Assembly (NCBI GenBank): GCA_006226375.1 | Contig: SBHC01000039.1 | Coordinates: forward strand, 58,301-122,300 | Source: Deltaproteobacteria bacterium | GTDB lineage: Bacteria; Myxococcota_C; UBA6777 | Direction of reading: 5' to 3' | Length of the DNA: 64,000 nucleotides | Shown: positions 49,092-57,295 of the stretch, one piece after another | Position numbering within the stretch: the first letter of the stretch is position 1 | How the letters are laid out: each line of letters starts with the position of its first letter | The notes under the pieces: generated by a model | What the model saw: only the letters and a program-made list of their open reading frames with translations | Databases searched by the model: none | What the model was told of the DNA's origin: nothing | Position numbers and translations under genes: made by a program

Positions 49092-49532
49092 TTAGTTCTT
49101 GACGTCCACACCCATCGAGCGACAGGTGCCAGCGATGGTTCGCTTGGCCGACTCGATGTTGTCGGTGTTCAAGTCCGGGAGCTTGATCTTGGCGATCTCT
49201 TCAATTTGATCCCAAGTGATCTTGCCAACCTTCTCTTTGCCGGGCTTTTGCGAGCCGCTTCCGGGCTTGCCCAACTTCAGACCCATGGACTGCTTGATCA
49301 AAATCGCAGCAGGTGGGGTCTTGGTGATGAAGGTGAAGGAGCGATCGTTGAAGATCGAAATCACGACAGGAATGATCATGTCCGTTTGGTCTGCGGTTCG
49401 TGCGTTGAACTGCTTCACAAATTCCATGATGTTTACGCCGTGTTGACCGAGGGCGGGTCCTACTGGAGGAGCAGGTGTCGCCTTACCGGCCGGACACTGC
49501 AACTTCACTTCCGCAACTAATTGCTTGGCCAT
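49092..49532 (-). CDS. rplK: Ribosomal protein uL11
   Basis: 146 aa, normal length. Pattern: [38 protein letters not shown] (the thiostrepton-region N-terminal domain), then [12 protein letters not shown] and the C-terminal rRNA-binding domain with [29 protein letters not shown]. It forms the GTPase-associated centre with 23S rRNA. It is downstream of nusG by 54 bp, in the usual nusG-rplK-rplA order. Confidence 0.98.
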   Translation of the reverse strand: MAKQLVAEVKLQCPAGKATPAPPVGPALGQHGVNIMEFVKQFNARTADQTDMIIPVVISIFNDRSFTFITKTPPAAILIKQSMGLKLGKPGSGSQKPGKEKVGKITWDQIEEIAKIKLPDLNTDNIESAKRTIAGTCRSMGVDVKN

Positions 49533-49586
49533 AACAGTGGTTCCTTTGTCTCAATACAGAAGTCTATGTCACAACAAACGGAGGGG

Positions 49587-50141
49587 TTAGAGCTTTTCTA
49601 CCTGCATAAAGTCGAGTTCGACGGGGGTGGAGCGTCCAAAGATGCTAACCATCACCCGGAGCTTGCTCTTGTCAGGTTTGACCTCTTCAATTACACCGTT
49701 GAAGTTCATGAACGGGCCTTCGATCACTTTGACCTCTTCGCCTGTTTCAAACTCCACACGGGGTTTCGGTCGCTGGACCCCTTCTTCCATCTGTCGTGTA
49801 ATCTTGCGAATCTCAAGATCGGATACTGGATGAGGGCGAGGTCCTGTGCCCACAAACCCGCTAATCTTCGGCGTGTTCTTCACGATCTGCCAGGTCTCAT
49901 CGGTCATCACCATGCGGATGAACATGTAACCTGGGAAGAATTTTCGCTCGGACGATTTCTTCTCGCCCTTGCGCATCTCCACCACTTCTTCGGTGGGGAT
50001 CAGGATTTCGCTCTCCGGATCACCAAACAAGTGCTGGAGTTCGGCGTTCACAATCCGCTGCTGAAGACTGGCTTTGGCCTTTTTCTCGTAACCGGAATGG
50101 GTGTTTACAACATACCATCTCAGTCTATTTTCGTCGGCCAT
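49587..50141 (-). CDS. nusG: Transcription antitermination/elongation factor NusG
   Basis: 184 aa. NGN domain at the N-terminus (RWYVVNTHSGYEKKAKASL, then KFFPGYMFIRMVM) and a C-terminal KOW domain (GEEVKVIEGPFMNFNGVIEEVKPDKSKLRVMVSIFGRSTPVELDF). It binds RNA polymerase to suppress pausing and links to Rho or the ribosome. It follows secE in the conserved secE-nusG-rplK order. Confidence 0.97.
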   Translation of the reverse strand: MADENRLRWYVVNTHSGYEKKAKASLQQRIVNAELQHLFGDPESEILIPTEEVVEMRKGEKKSSERKFFPGYMFIRMVMTDETWQIVKNTPKISGFVGTGPRPHPVSDLEIRKITRQMEEGVQRPKPRVEFETGEEVKVIEGPFMNFNGVIEEVKPDKSKLRVMVSIFGRSTPVELDFMQVEKL

Positions 50142-50255
50142 GGTGCTCGTGCTCTACTTTTGAGTTGGAGTGAAACGCTGACATGACAATGCCCTGACCT
50201 TGTTACACATGGATCAGGGCAGCGCCAGGGGGAGGAACAAAAGGGGAGACTTCTA

Positions 50256-50657
50256 CTAGAGAATGAGTCCCGTTGCCCAACCCCAAAAAATATCGTACAT
50301 CCACAACACCAGGGTAATTGCGGCAGTCGCTACAATCACTACGATGGTGGCTGTTTGGGTTTCTGCGCCTGTGGGCCAGGTCACCTTGCGGAGCTCTTCC
50401 ACCACTTCATGAGCGGAGCGGTTAAGGTTCTCATGGCGCCAACAAATCCACCCGATGATGAGGGTGATGACGATGCCGATGAGGTGAGCCAAGGTGAAGT
50501 TTTCTCCCAAACCGAGAAGCTCACGGTTCAGGTCGTATACGTTGATACGCTTGCCCAGGTAGTGGAATCCTGTAATCAAGCCTTGGATCAGTGTCCAGGC
50601 GATAATCAGGCTGATCCCTACATAACCCAGGACAACCCAACGGGTATTTTTGTCCAT
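50256..50657 (-). CDS. secE: Preprotein translocase subunit SecE, long form
   Basis: 133 aa. The conserved SecE core sits at the C-terminal end: amphipathic helix EVVEELRKVTWPTGAET followed by a membrane helix (ATIVVIVATAAITLVLWMYD). Two further membrane helices precede it (about 6-26 and 55-74), giving three in total as in E. coli, whereas many bacteria have only one. It stabilises SecY in the Sec translocon. It lies between tRNA-Trp and nusG. Confidence 0.94.
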   Translation of the reverse strand: MDKNTRWVVLGYVGISLIIAWTLIQGLITGFHYLGKRINVYDLNRELLGLGENFTLAHLIGIVITLIIGWICWRHENLNRSAHEVVEELRKVTWPTGAETQTATIVVIVATAAITLVLWMYDIFWGWATGLIL

Positions 50658-50709
50658 CTTTCGGACCCTCAGTGCAAAGAACTTACAAACTACAAACGAA
50701 ACAAAAAAA

Positions 50710-50783
50710 CAGGCCAGGAGGGATTCGAACCCCCAACCCTCGGATTTGGAATCCGACGCTCTACCAATTCGAGCTACTGGCCT
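50710..50783 (-). tRNA. tRNA-Trp (CCA anticodon)
   Basis: Folds as a standard cloverleaf: acceptor AGGCCAG/CTGGCCT, D-arm GCTC/GAGC, anticodon loop TTCCAAA giving CCA, T-arm GGGGG/CCCTC, discriminator G. The 3' CCA is not encoded; a T-run follows directly. It lies between tuf and secE. Confidence 0.96.
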
Positions 50784-50809
50784 AGAGGAAACGCTAGGCT
50801 GAGCGTATC

Positions 50810-50833
50810 AAAAAACCCCTTCTGAGCAAAGGG
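50810..50833 (-). terminator. Intrinsic terminator after tuf
   Basis: Stem CCCTT/AAGGG with a 7-nt loop followed by G and TTTTTT on the minus strand, 120 bp after the tuf stop and 26 bp before tRNA-Trp. The stem is short, so termination may be partial. Confidence 0.6.
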
Positions 50834-50839
50834 CCAACC

Positions 50840-50867
50840 AGTATACACAGGTTTGCTCTTTGTACAA
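50840..50867 (-). promoter_or_regulatory. Candidate promoter for tRNA-Trp-secE-nusG-rpl
   Basis: TTGTAC (50862-50867), 16-bp spacer, TATACT (50840-50845) on the minus strand. The predicted start point would fall inside the adjacent terminator hairpin, which is odd. The -10 is good, the -35 weak. Confidence 0.45.
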
Positions 50868-50953
50868 GCCCAAAGGGGGAGTTTTTTTTTTGGCTGCTCA
50901 GCCTGGAAAGATTTCTCTTTCCTATACCATAGCGTCGCTAAGACAGGGGAGTC

Positions 50954-52150
50954 TTAAGCGATTTCGGTAACAACACCGGCGCCGACGGTACGTCCACCTT
51001 CGCGGATAGCGAAGCGGAGTTCTTTTTCGATAGCAACCGGAGTGATGAGCTCAACATCCATGGTGATGTTGTCGCCAGGCATAACCATCTCGACGCCTTC
51101 GGGGAGCTTGATGCTTCCGGTTACGTCGGTGGTACGGAAGTAGAACTGGGGACGGTATCCGGTGAAGAAGGGCTTGTGACGGCCACCTTCGTCTTTGCCC
51201 AAGATGTAGACCTCAGCCTTAAACGTGGTGTGGGGCTTGATGGAACCGGGCTTGGAGAGAACCTGGCCACGCTCCACGTCGTCGCGCTTGATACCGCGAA
51301 GGAGAACACCCACGTTGTCGCCTGCACGACCTTCGTCGAGAAGCTTGCGGAACATTTCAACACCGGTACAGGTGGTCTCGGTGGTTTCACCGAATCCAAC
51401 GATCTCGATCTTGTCACCGACGTTCACGATTCCACGCTCGATACGACCGGTCACAACGGTACCACGACCGGAGATGGTGAACACGTCTTCGATGGGCATC
51501 AAGAAGGGCTTGTCGATGTCACGCTCGGGCTCGGGGATGTAGCTGTCGAGGGAATCCAACAATTCCTTGATGGGACCAATCTCGGGAGCGTCTTTGTTTT
51601 CGCCGTTCTCAAGAGCCTTGAGCGCCGAACCGACAACAACGGGGAGGTCGTCGCCGGGGTACTCGTAGGAGGAGAGGAGTTCGCGAACTTCCATCTCGAC
51701 CAACTCAAGGAGTTCTTCGTCGTCTACCATGTCAGCCTTGTTCAAGAACACGACGAGGTAGGGAACGTTAACCTGACGGGACAGGAGAACGTGCTCACGG
51801 GTCTGGGGCATGGGGCCATCAGCAGCGGAGCAGACGAGGATAGCGCCGTCCATTTGGGCAGCACCGGTGATCATGTTTTTGATATAGTCGGCGTGGCCCG
51901 GGCAGTCAACGTGCGCGTAGTGACGGTTGTCGGTCTCATACTCCACGTGAGCAGTGTTGATTGTAACACCGCGCTCACGCTCTTCCGGAGCGTTGTCGAT
52001 CTGGTCGTACGCGATCGCCATTCCCTTGCCTTGCAAGGTGGCTGCGATCATGGTGATTGCTGCAGTTAACGTGGTTTTGCCATGGTCAACGTGACCAATG
52101 GTTCCGACGTTAACGTGGGGCTTATTCCTCTCAAATTTTTCCTTCGCCAT
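50954..52150 (-). CDS. tuf: Elongation factor Tu
   Basis: 398 aa from ATG 52150 ([16 protein letters not shown]); a longer frame to 52219 runs back through the leader. G-motifs: GHVDHGKTT (P-loop), DCPGHADY and NKADMVDD. The effector loop [14 protein letters not shown] is intact and the C-terminal domains are complete. It delivers aminoacyl-tRNA to the ribosome. It is downstream of four tRNA genes, as in the E. coli thrU-tyrU-glyT-thrT-tufB locus, and probably cotranscribed with them. Confidence 0.98.
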   Translation of the reverse strand: MAKEKFERNKPHVNVGTIGHVDHGKTTLTAAITMIAATLQGKGMAIAYDQIDNAPEERERGVTINTAHVEYETDNRHYAHVDCPGHADYIKNMITGAAQMDGAILVCSAADGPMPQTREHVLLSRQVNVPYLVVFLNKADMVDDEELLELVEMEVRELLSSYEYPGDDLPVVVGSALKALENGENKDAPEIGPIKELLDSLDSYIPEPERDIDKPFLMPIEDVFTISGRGTVVTGRIERGIVNVGDKIEIVGFGETTETTCTGVEMFRKLLDEGRAGDNVGVLLRGIKRDDVERGQVLSKPGSIKPHTTFKAEVYILGKDEGGRHKPFFTGYRPQFYFRTTDVTGSIKLPEGVEMVMPGDNITMDVELITPVAIEKELRFAIREGGRTVGAGVVTEIA

Positions 52151-52304
52151 CGTGCCCTGACTCCATAAGAAGGTCGTGTGATACGAGTTGTGGAATACAA
52201 AGAGAGAGGAATACACCAATGTATTCCTCTTATCTCTTGTTTGTCGATCATGTTGGTATTGGGAAAGCCGCCTGTTAAGATTGGAGCTTTGGTCAACTCC
52301 AAAG

Positions 52305-52377
52305 AGCCTACGACCGGATTTGAACCGGTGACCTCATCCTTACCAAGGATGTGCTCTACCAACTGAGCTACGTAGGC
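52305..52377 (-). tRNA. tRNA-Thr (GGT anticodon)
   Basis: Acceptor GCCTACG/CGTAGGC, anticodon loop TTGGTAA giving GGT, T-loop TTCAAAT, discriminator T. The 3' CCA is not encoded. It is the last tRNA before tuf. Confidence 0.96.
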
Positions 52378-52385
52378 AAGATTGG

Positions 52386-52458
52386 AGCGGGAAACGGGAT
52401 TCGAACCCGCGACATATAGCTTGGAAGGCTATCACTCTACCAACTGAGTTATTCCCGC
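52386..52458 (-). tRNA. tRNA-Gly (TCC anticodon)
   Basis: Acceptor GCGGGAA/TTCCCGC, anticodon loop CTTCCAA giving TCC, T-arm GCGGG/CCCGT with TTCGAAT loop. CCA is not encoded. It is separated by 8 bp from tRNA-Thr(GGT). Confidence 0.96.
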
Positions 52459-52464
52459 TTGGAG

Positions 52465-52546
<82 letters not shown>

Positions 52547-52580
52547 AAGAATAGATAACAGGCAAAACGATTGGTTGAAA

Positions 52581-52653
52581 AGCTGGCGACAGGAGTCGAA
52601 CCCGCGACCTGATGATTACAAATCATCTGCTCTACCAGCTGAGCTACGCCAGC
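52581..52653 (-). tRNA. tRNA-Thr (TGT anticodon)
   Basis: Acceptor GCTGGCG/CGCCAGC, anticodon loop TTTGTAA giving TGT, T-loop TTCGACT, CCA not encoded. It is the first gene of the tRNA-tuf transcript. Confidence 0.96.
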
Positions 52654-52726
52654 GTCTATCTGGTTCATCAGAACCAATCGTTTCTTATTCCCAATGTCAA
52701 AGAGCGGTTCGTTTGTCGGAGGCAAG

Positions 52727-52755
52727 TAATTACAGGATGCCCCCTATACTGTCAA
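52727..52755 (-). promoter_or_regulatory. Promoter of the tRNA-tuf operon
   Basis: Exact -35 TTGACA (52750-52755), 17-bp spacer and TAATTA (52727-52732); TGTAAT two bases closer is an alternative -10 with a 15-bp spacer. It lies about 75 bp before the first tRNA. It is the best housekeeping-type promoter I see in the window. Confidence 0.65.
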
Positions 52756-52890
52756 GCATTTTTTTTAAGATTTTCCTCCAAGCTACTCATTGCCCGTTCT
52801 GCCAACGTTTTGTGCTTACGGGAAAGCTTCAATGTAGGTTCGCTTTTCTTCCATCAAAAGCTTCTTTTTGACCACGGAGCCCTTGAAAAA

Positions 52891-53712
52891 CTACGATTCC
52901 TCTTGTTTTCGACGTTGTCGATGCCACTCGTAAAGAGCGATCGCTCCACTTGCAGCCACATTAAGAGAGTCCCAACCGGGAACCATAGGGATCCGGAGCA
53001 GGGCGTCGCACTGTTTTCTGATGGAGGGAGGAAGCCCTTTCCCTTCAGTTCCAAGGAGAAAGATCGTTGGGCGAATGAGATCGAAGCGATCGATCTCGTC
53101 TTGACCTTCACCGGCCAAGCCCAGAAGCCACCATCCCGCTTCCCTCATCTCTTCCATGGCGCGGCTCAGATTGCGGACTCGTGCGATCGGCAAGCTGCTG
53201 GTTGCACCGGCCGATGTCTTGTGGACCGTGGCGTTCACGCCGCAGCTGTCCCGTTGTGTGTAGATCACTCCTGTCGCTCCAAAAGCCCGGGCAGAACGAA
53301 CCAATGCGCCCATGTTGCCGGGATCTTGGACGCCCACCAAACAAAGCAAGGCCTTCTGCTCAGGATCGACCAAGAGATCGCTTAACTCGCTGAAGGCAAA
53401 CTTACGAAGCTTGATGGCCACGCCTTGATGATTCACCGGACCAAGCAGTCGGTTGAAGTAACTTTTGGGGCGGCGACGAACAAAGTGCCCTTGCTTTTGT
53501 GCTTCTTGCCGAAGGTTCGCCAGCTTGCCCTGGGCCTCTCCTGCGATCACGATCTCATCAATCGCAGCGTCGTTGGAGTTCAGCATCTCCTCCAAGGTGT
53601 GAATGCCGTACGCCCACTCTTCAGACGCATCAGCAGAGGGTTCAGCTTCTGTGGGAGTTGCCTCATGAGGCTTTCGTCGGGGGGGGCGGCGAGGCCCTCG
53701 CTTGTTGGTCAT
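52891..53712 (-). CDS. rlmB: TrmH/SpoU-family RNA 2'-O-methyltransferase (RlmB-like)
   Basis: 273 aa. An N-terminal substrate-binding domain (YGIHTLEEMLNSNDAAIDEIVIAG, about 34-105) is followed by the SPOUT knot: motif 1 VQDPGNMGALVRSARAFGATGV, motif 2 IFLLGTEGKGLPP and motif 3 IPMVPGWDSLNVAASGAIALYEW. These bind S-adenosylmethionine in the knot and methylate a ribose 2'-OH of rRNA or tRNA. The two-domain layout fits RlmB (23S rRNA) better than TrmH, but the target is not provable here. Both termini are Arg/Lys-rich. The start has AAAGG eight bases upstream. It is divergent from the sigma-factor gene. Confidence 0.9.
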   Translation of the reverse strand: MTNKRGPRRPPRRKPHEATPTEAEPSADASEEWAYGIHTLEEMLNSNDAAIDEIVIAGEAQGKLANLRQEAQKQGHFVRRRPKSYFNRLLGPVNHQGVAIKLRKFAFSELSDLLVDPEQKALLCLVGVQDPGNMGALVRSARAFGATGVIYTQRDSCGVNATVHKTSAGATSSLPIARVRNLSRAMEEMREAGWWLLGLAGEGQDEIDRFDLIRPTIFLLGTEGKGLPPSIRKQCDALLRIPMVPGWDSLNVAASGAIALYEWHRQRRKQEES

Positions 53713-53911
53713 GATGGTTACCTTTCTATCGGAGCGACCGAAACTTCGCCTGCCTTCGTTCTGCAGGCGTGTCTCGTGATTGAGTCGGGGTTGAGGTGGT
53801 TCGCTCTTTGTTCATTCCATGCTATACATCAAGTCGATTTTTTCGGAAAAGAAAACCGATACTGGATTGACTTACGTATCACACTACGAACCAGAGGAAG
53901 GAGTGCTACCT

Positions 53912-54517
53912 GTGCTACTCTCGATGTATCGCTCTCTGGTGGATCGTTCTAGCCCTGAGGAAGAACGCGAACTGATGCGGCGCATCGCTGAACAAGATGA
54001 AGCTGCACTCGCTGCCCTCTACGATCGATATTCCTCGCTCTTGTTTGGCCTGGTCATTCGGATTGTGAAAGAACGCCAGGAAGCGGAAGACCTGCTGCAA
54101 GATATCTTCTTGCAAGTTTGGGAAAAAGCTCCGGCTTTCGATCACAACCGCGGTCACCTCTACGGTTGGCTGGTTACATTGTCACGCAATCGATCGATCG
54201 ATCGGATCCGCCAGAAACAGTCGCTGAATCGTCGCCATCGTAAGCTGGAAGAGGGAACCGCTCTAGAGGAACCGCTTCAGCAAAATGCTCACAATCCTTT
54301 CGCTTTGGTTGTTGCTTTGGAGAAAGCCTCGCAGGTTCGTGACGCTCTCCAACATCTTCCACAAGAGCAAAAGGACGTGATTATGCTCGCCTACTTCGGT
54401 GGTTACTCACAGTCAGAGGTTGCTCACCTGCTCGATGTCCCATTGGGTACCGTAAAAACCAGGACACGGCAAGGTATGCGCAAGTTACACACCATGTTGA
54501 GGGAAGCTACATCGTGA
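53912..54517 (+). CDS. ECF-type RNA polymerase sigma factor
   Basis: 201 aa from GTG 53912, eight bases after AAGGAG; the ATG at 53924 and an upstream ATG at 53819 are less well placed. Sigma-70 region 2: ALAALYDRYSSLLFGLVIRIVKERQEAEDLLQDIFLQVWEKAP, then WLVTLSRNRSIDRIRQKQ. Region 4: ALQHLPQEQKDVIMLAYFGGYSQSEVAHLLDVPLGTVKTRTRQGMRKL. It resembles the SigK/RskA-controlled group. The stop overlaps the anti-sigma GTG by four bases (GTGA), so the pair is translationally coupled. It would direct polymerase to a stress or envelope regulon when released from the anti-sigma factor. Confidence 0.94.
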   Translation: MLLSMYRSLVDRSSPEEERELMRRIAEQDEAALAALYDRYSSLLFGLVIRIVKERQEAEDLLQDIFLQVWEKAPAFDHNRGHLYGWLVTLSRNRSIDRIRQKQSLNRRHRKLEEGTALEEPLQQNAHNPFALVVALEKASQVRDALQHLPQEQKDVIMLAYFGGYSQSEVAHLLDVPLGTVKTRTRQGMRKLHTMLREATS

Positions 54518-55458
54518 ACCCAAACGAGCGAGAACACTTTGAAGAACTCTGTGCCTCCTATGTGTTGGACGCCTTGGAGGCCGACGAAGCTGCCCAGCTG
54601 GAGCAGATGCTCCAACAGGTGGGTCCCGACGATGTTGCTTTCTTCCAGTCGATGCAGGAGGTCGCTTTGTTGTTGCCTCTGGAGGCTGAGCCCGTCGCTC
54701 CGCCCGCAGTTGTTCGACAACGTCTGCTCGATGAAGTCCGACGTCGCAAACAAGCACTCTCTTCCTCATCAAGTTCCATGAACGCGCTGACCGCCGCGGT
54801 TGCCTGGTGGCAAAGCCTCACGCTGGCTTGGTCGGCCGCCATGGTGTTCTTGATCGCTGGCGCTGGTGCTTCCTACATGGCCTGGAACTACACAGGGCGC
54901 GTCGACTCTCTCCAAAAAGCCGTCGTTGACCTGCGGATCCGGGAGAAAATGTTTACCGCTGAGATCTTGCGTATGACGAAAGCCAACCAAAAACAGCGCA
55001 AGCTGTTGGCCCAAAACAAGAGCGAGATTAAAGCCATCCGCAACGAGCTAGAGCGCAAGACAAAGCTGGCCCAGCTTCTCGCCACTCGCAACGTAGAGTT
55101 GGTTCGGATGCAGGTCGGTCGATCTCGCAAAACGCGTTCTTACAAAGGAGGGTATGGCAAGCTCCTTTGGAACCCCAAGACCAACAAGGCTCTGCTCCAA
55201 CTCGCGAACCTTCCGCGGCTTAAAGACAAATCGTACCAGCTCTGGATGATTGAAGCCGGCCGCAAGCTTCCCTACAAGGCAGGAGTCTTTGCTTACGAAG
55301 GTGACAAAGCCAACTTCTTTGAAGCCCCTGTTCCGGCCCCGAAGCGTCGACGCCGGCTTCAGTTTGCTGTCTCTGTCGAGCCCAAGGGAGGGAGCCCCAA
55401 ACCCACGCCGACGGGTCCCATCATTATGGCTACAAAGAAGATCCGAATTTCTTTGTAG
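54514..55458 (+). CDS. RskA-type membrane anti-sigma factor
   Basis: 314 aa with a GTG start in a 4-base overlap with the sigma gene and GAGGGAAG upstream. The N-terminal sigma-binding domain (HFEELCASYVLDALEADEAAQLEQML) lacks the zinc HxxxCxxC motif. One membrane helix follows (SAAMVFLIAGAGASYMAW, about 110-128), then a coiled coil (about 130-195) and a C-terminal RskA domain (KLLWNPKTNKALLQLANLPRLKDKSYQLWMIEAGRKLPYKAGVF). It holds the sigma factor at the membrane until an extracytoplasmic signal triggers proteolysis. The extended coiled coil and basic tail (KRRRR) are longer than in typical RskA. Confidence 0.92.
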   Translation: MNPNEREHFEELCASYVLDALEADEAAQLEQMLQQVGPDDVAFFQSMQEVALLLPLEAEPVAPPAVVRQRLLDEVRRRKQALSSSSSSMNALTAAVAWWQSLTLAWSAAMVFLIAGAGASYMAWNYTGRVDSLQKAVVDLRIREKMFTAEILRMTKANQKQRKLLAQNKSEIKAIRNELERKTKLAQLLATRNVELVRMQVGRSRKTRSYKGGYGKLLWNPKTNKALLQLANLPRLKDKSYQLWMIEAGRKLPYKAGVFAYEGDKANFFEAPVPAPKRRRRLQFAVSVEPKGGSPKPTPTGPIIMATKKIRISL

Positions 55459-55647
55459 GGGAGTCGTTGCGTTTCGCCTTCCTTCCTTTTGCCCGTTTCT
55501 TCTCTTTCCTTTCTTCCTTCCTGAACCCTCTCGTTTTCGCGCCCCTTGGAATCTTTTGGGAACATCCTTATGTTGAGAGGCACCATCTGGAACAGGCCAG
55601 GGGTGCTTGTTTTCTCCGTCTTTGTCGAATTGTAAGGAGTTGCTTTG

Positions 55648-56358
55648 ATGATCGGCCAAGCAAGAGATCTTCGATGCTTGCTAGGATTTTGGGTGTGGTT
55701 TGGGGCCTTTCTGGGTACAAGTCTGTGTTGGACATCTTCGATGGCTGCTCCTGCCGCTCGCAAGTCAAAAAAACGCAAAACCAAGGGGAAGAAAGTAAGA
55801 CTTCCTCCCAACCCGATGTTGCAGTCGTTGCCCCGGTTCCGGAAGCTTTCCATTCTTCGGAAGGGCGCGTTGCGCAAATTGAAAATGCCTCCTCGCAAGA
55901 AGCCTCAGTTGGGTCCTCAAAAGGGGAAGCGTCAAAGGTTGCCAACACGTCCTCCGAAAGCCGTGAAGCCGATCCGGCTGGTCCTTCCTGGAGTGCGTGG
56001 TGGAGATACACCCAAACAAACGCGACAACGGAGAGGCGCTCAAGTTAAACAAGAGTGGTCCAAGAGGAAGGGGAGTGGCGTGCGTCTCGTCGTTCGCAAG
56101 TTGCAAATGGGGCGGGGTGGTCTGATGCGTCGTTGGAGCGGAATGATTGTTCTGCGCTCCAACCAGCTTCTGTTTTATTGTCCTCTTCGTATGTTCTGCA
56201 AAACGTTAAGGCAGCAGACCGGAGTGATCTTGCACAAAGGCTTGCGCTGGAAGGGACGACGGCTTGCTCCAGGAAGCCCCCGTTTCCCATGGATGCTGCG
56301 ACGTGCGTTGGAGCGAACCTATGGGTACGCTGTGGTTCTTCGATCTCTTCCAGACTGA
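55648..56358 (+). CDS. Highly basic exported hypothetical protein
   Basis: 236 aa from ATG 55648 with AAGGAG eight bases upstream. A signal peptide is likely (LLGFWVWFGAFLGTSLCWTSSMAAPAA), after which the chain is dominated by Lys, Arg and Pro (KSKKRKTKGKK, KLKMPPRKKPQLGPQKGK) and then a more mixed C-terminal half with two cysteines (YCPLRMFCKTL). I recognise no family. Such a basic exported protein could bind anionic polymers of the envelope or nucleic acid. An overlapping plus-strand frame exists, but the ribosome site and signal peptide favour this one. Confidence 0.6.
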   Translation: MIGQARDLRCLLGFWVWFGAFLGTSLCWTSSMAAPAARKSKKRKTKGKKVRLPPNPMLQSLPRFRKLSILRKGALRKLKMPPRKKPQLGPQKGKRQRLPTRPPKAVKPIRLVLPGVRGGDTPKQTRQRRGAQVKQEWSKRKGSGVRLVVRKLQMGRGGLMRRWSGMIVLRSNQLLFYCPLRMFCKTLRQQTGVILHKGLRWKGRRLAPGSPRFPWMLRRALERTYGYAVVLRSLPD

Positions 56359-56496
56359 GAGATACGAAAGGTTTGATTCTACAGAAACGTGAGCGAGGTG
56401 TCGTAGTTGTACAAGAAGGGGATTGGTTTTCCTTTTTGAGTATGCTAAGGTTTTGACTGGCAATTTCCTGTGACTTTGCATGGAGGATCCACTGTA

Positions 56497-57141
56497 ATGC
56501 AACACTTCTTTCTGCCATCCAGGTTTCAGTCACGTGCGTCCCAGCGACGCACTTCCCGTCGCCCTCTTCAAGGCCAAGGCGGCTTTACCTTGATGGAGCT
56601 GATGGCTGTCGTTGTGATCATTGGCGTTCTTTCCTCAGTCGCGATTCCCAGCCTCAATCGGTTTATTCGGAGGAGTCGTGAGTCTGAGGCCCCCACCAAC
56701 CTTGCTGCGATTGCTCGTGGTGCCCGCGACTACTACAACGCGGAGCACATCAACAAGGCAACAGGTGTTGTGAATCCTCCACGCTTTCCGCCGATCGCTT
56801 CCAGTGAAAACATCCAAAATACCTACGCGACCATGCCCACTGTCGCTCCTTGTTCGGAGATCTCGGGCAGTCCTCGGTATCGCAACAACTCGGCTCGTTG
56901 GCATGCCAACCACACCAAGGAGCCGTGGGTTGACCTGAAGTTTGCTTTGGCCCGTTCCCACTTCTTCCAATATGGCTTTAAGTCCGAAAACGAAGGGAAG
57001 AATGCAACCTATTCGGCTCGCGCTCGCGCGGACCTGGATTGCGATGGAAGTCTCAGCACATTTTTGTTCTCGGCCACCGTGGACAGCGCAACCGGCGAGA
57101 TCATGCACAACGCGATCATTGTTTTTAACCAGGGCGAATAA
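56497..57141 (+). CDS. Type IV pilin/pseudopilin (PilA-like)
   Basis: 214 aa from ATG 56497 (GGAGG ten bases upstream; a GTG at 56470 is possible). A prepilin peptidase site GG/FTLMEL is followed by the hydrophobic helix MAVVVIIGVLSSVAIPSLNRF, with the conserved Glu at +5. The leader is 29 residues and strongly basic, longer than that of most type IVa pilins. The C-terminal domain has two Cys (APCSE, DLDCDG) that could form the D-region disulfide. It is a candidate major or minor pilin for gliding/twitching; no other pil gene is in the window. Confidence 0.9.
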   Translation: MQHFFLPSRFQSRASQRRTSRRPLQGQGGFTLMELMAVVVIIGVLSSVAIPSLNRFIRRSRESEAPTNLAAIARGARDYYNAEHINKATGVVNPPRFPPIASSENIQNTYATMPTVAPCSEISGSPRYRNNSARWHANHTKEPWVDLKFALARSHFFQYGFKSENEGKNATYSARARADLDCDGSLSTFLFSATVDSATGEIMHNAIIVFNQGE

Positions 57142-57295
57142 ACCTTCCTGACTCTGCCTTCTTCCGCTTCTCTCTTGTCTTTTTCTCCCCATTCGTAGAT
57201 TATCGACCTACATCCTTAATGTTTCCCAGGAGTCCGACGTTGTAAGGGATTGAGCCCATACGTTGTACACCCTCCAACAAAGAGACATCAGATCC

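Noticed and set aside
50881..50920. GGCTG/CAGCC hairpin after tuf as a terminator
   Set aside because: On the tuf strand the hairpin is followed by an A-run, not a T-run; the hairpin at 50810-50833 fits better.
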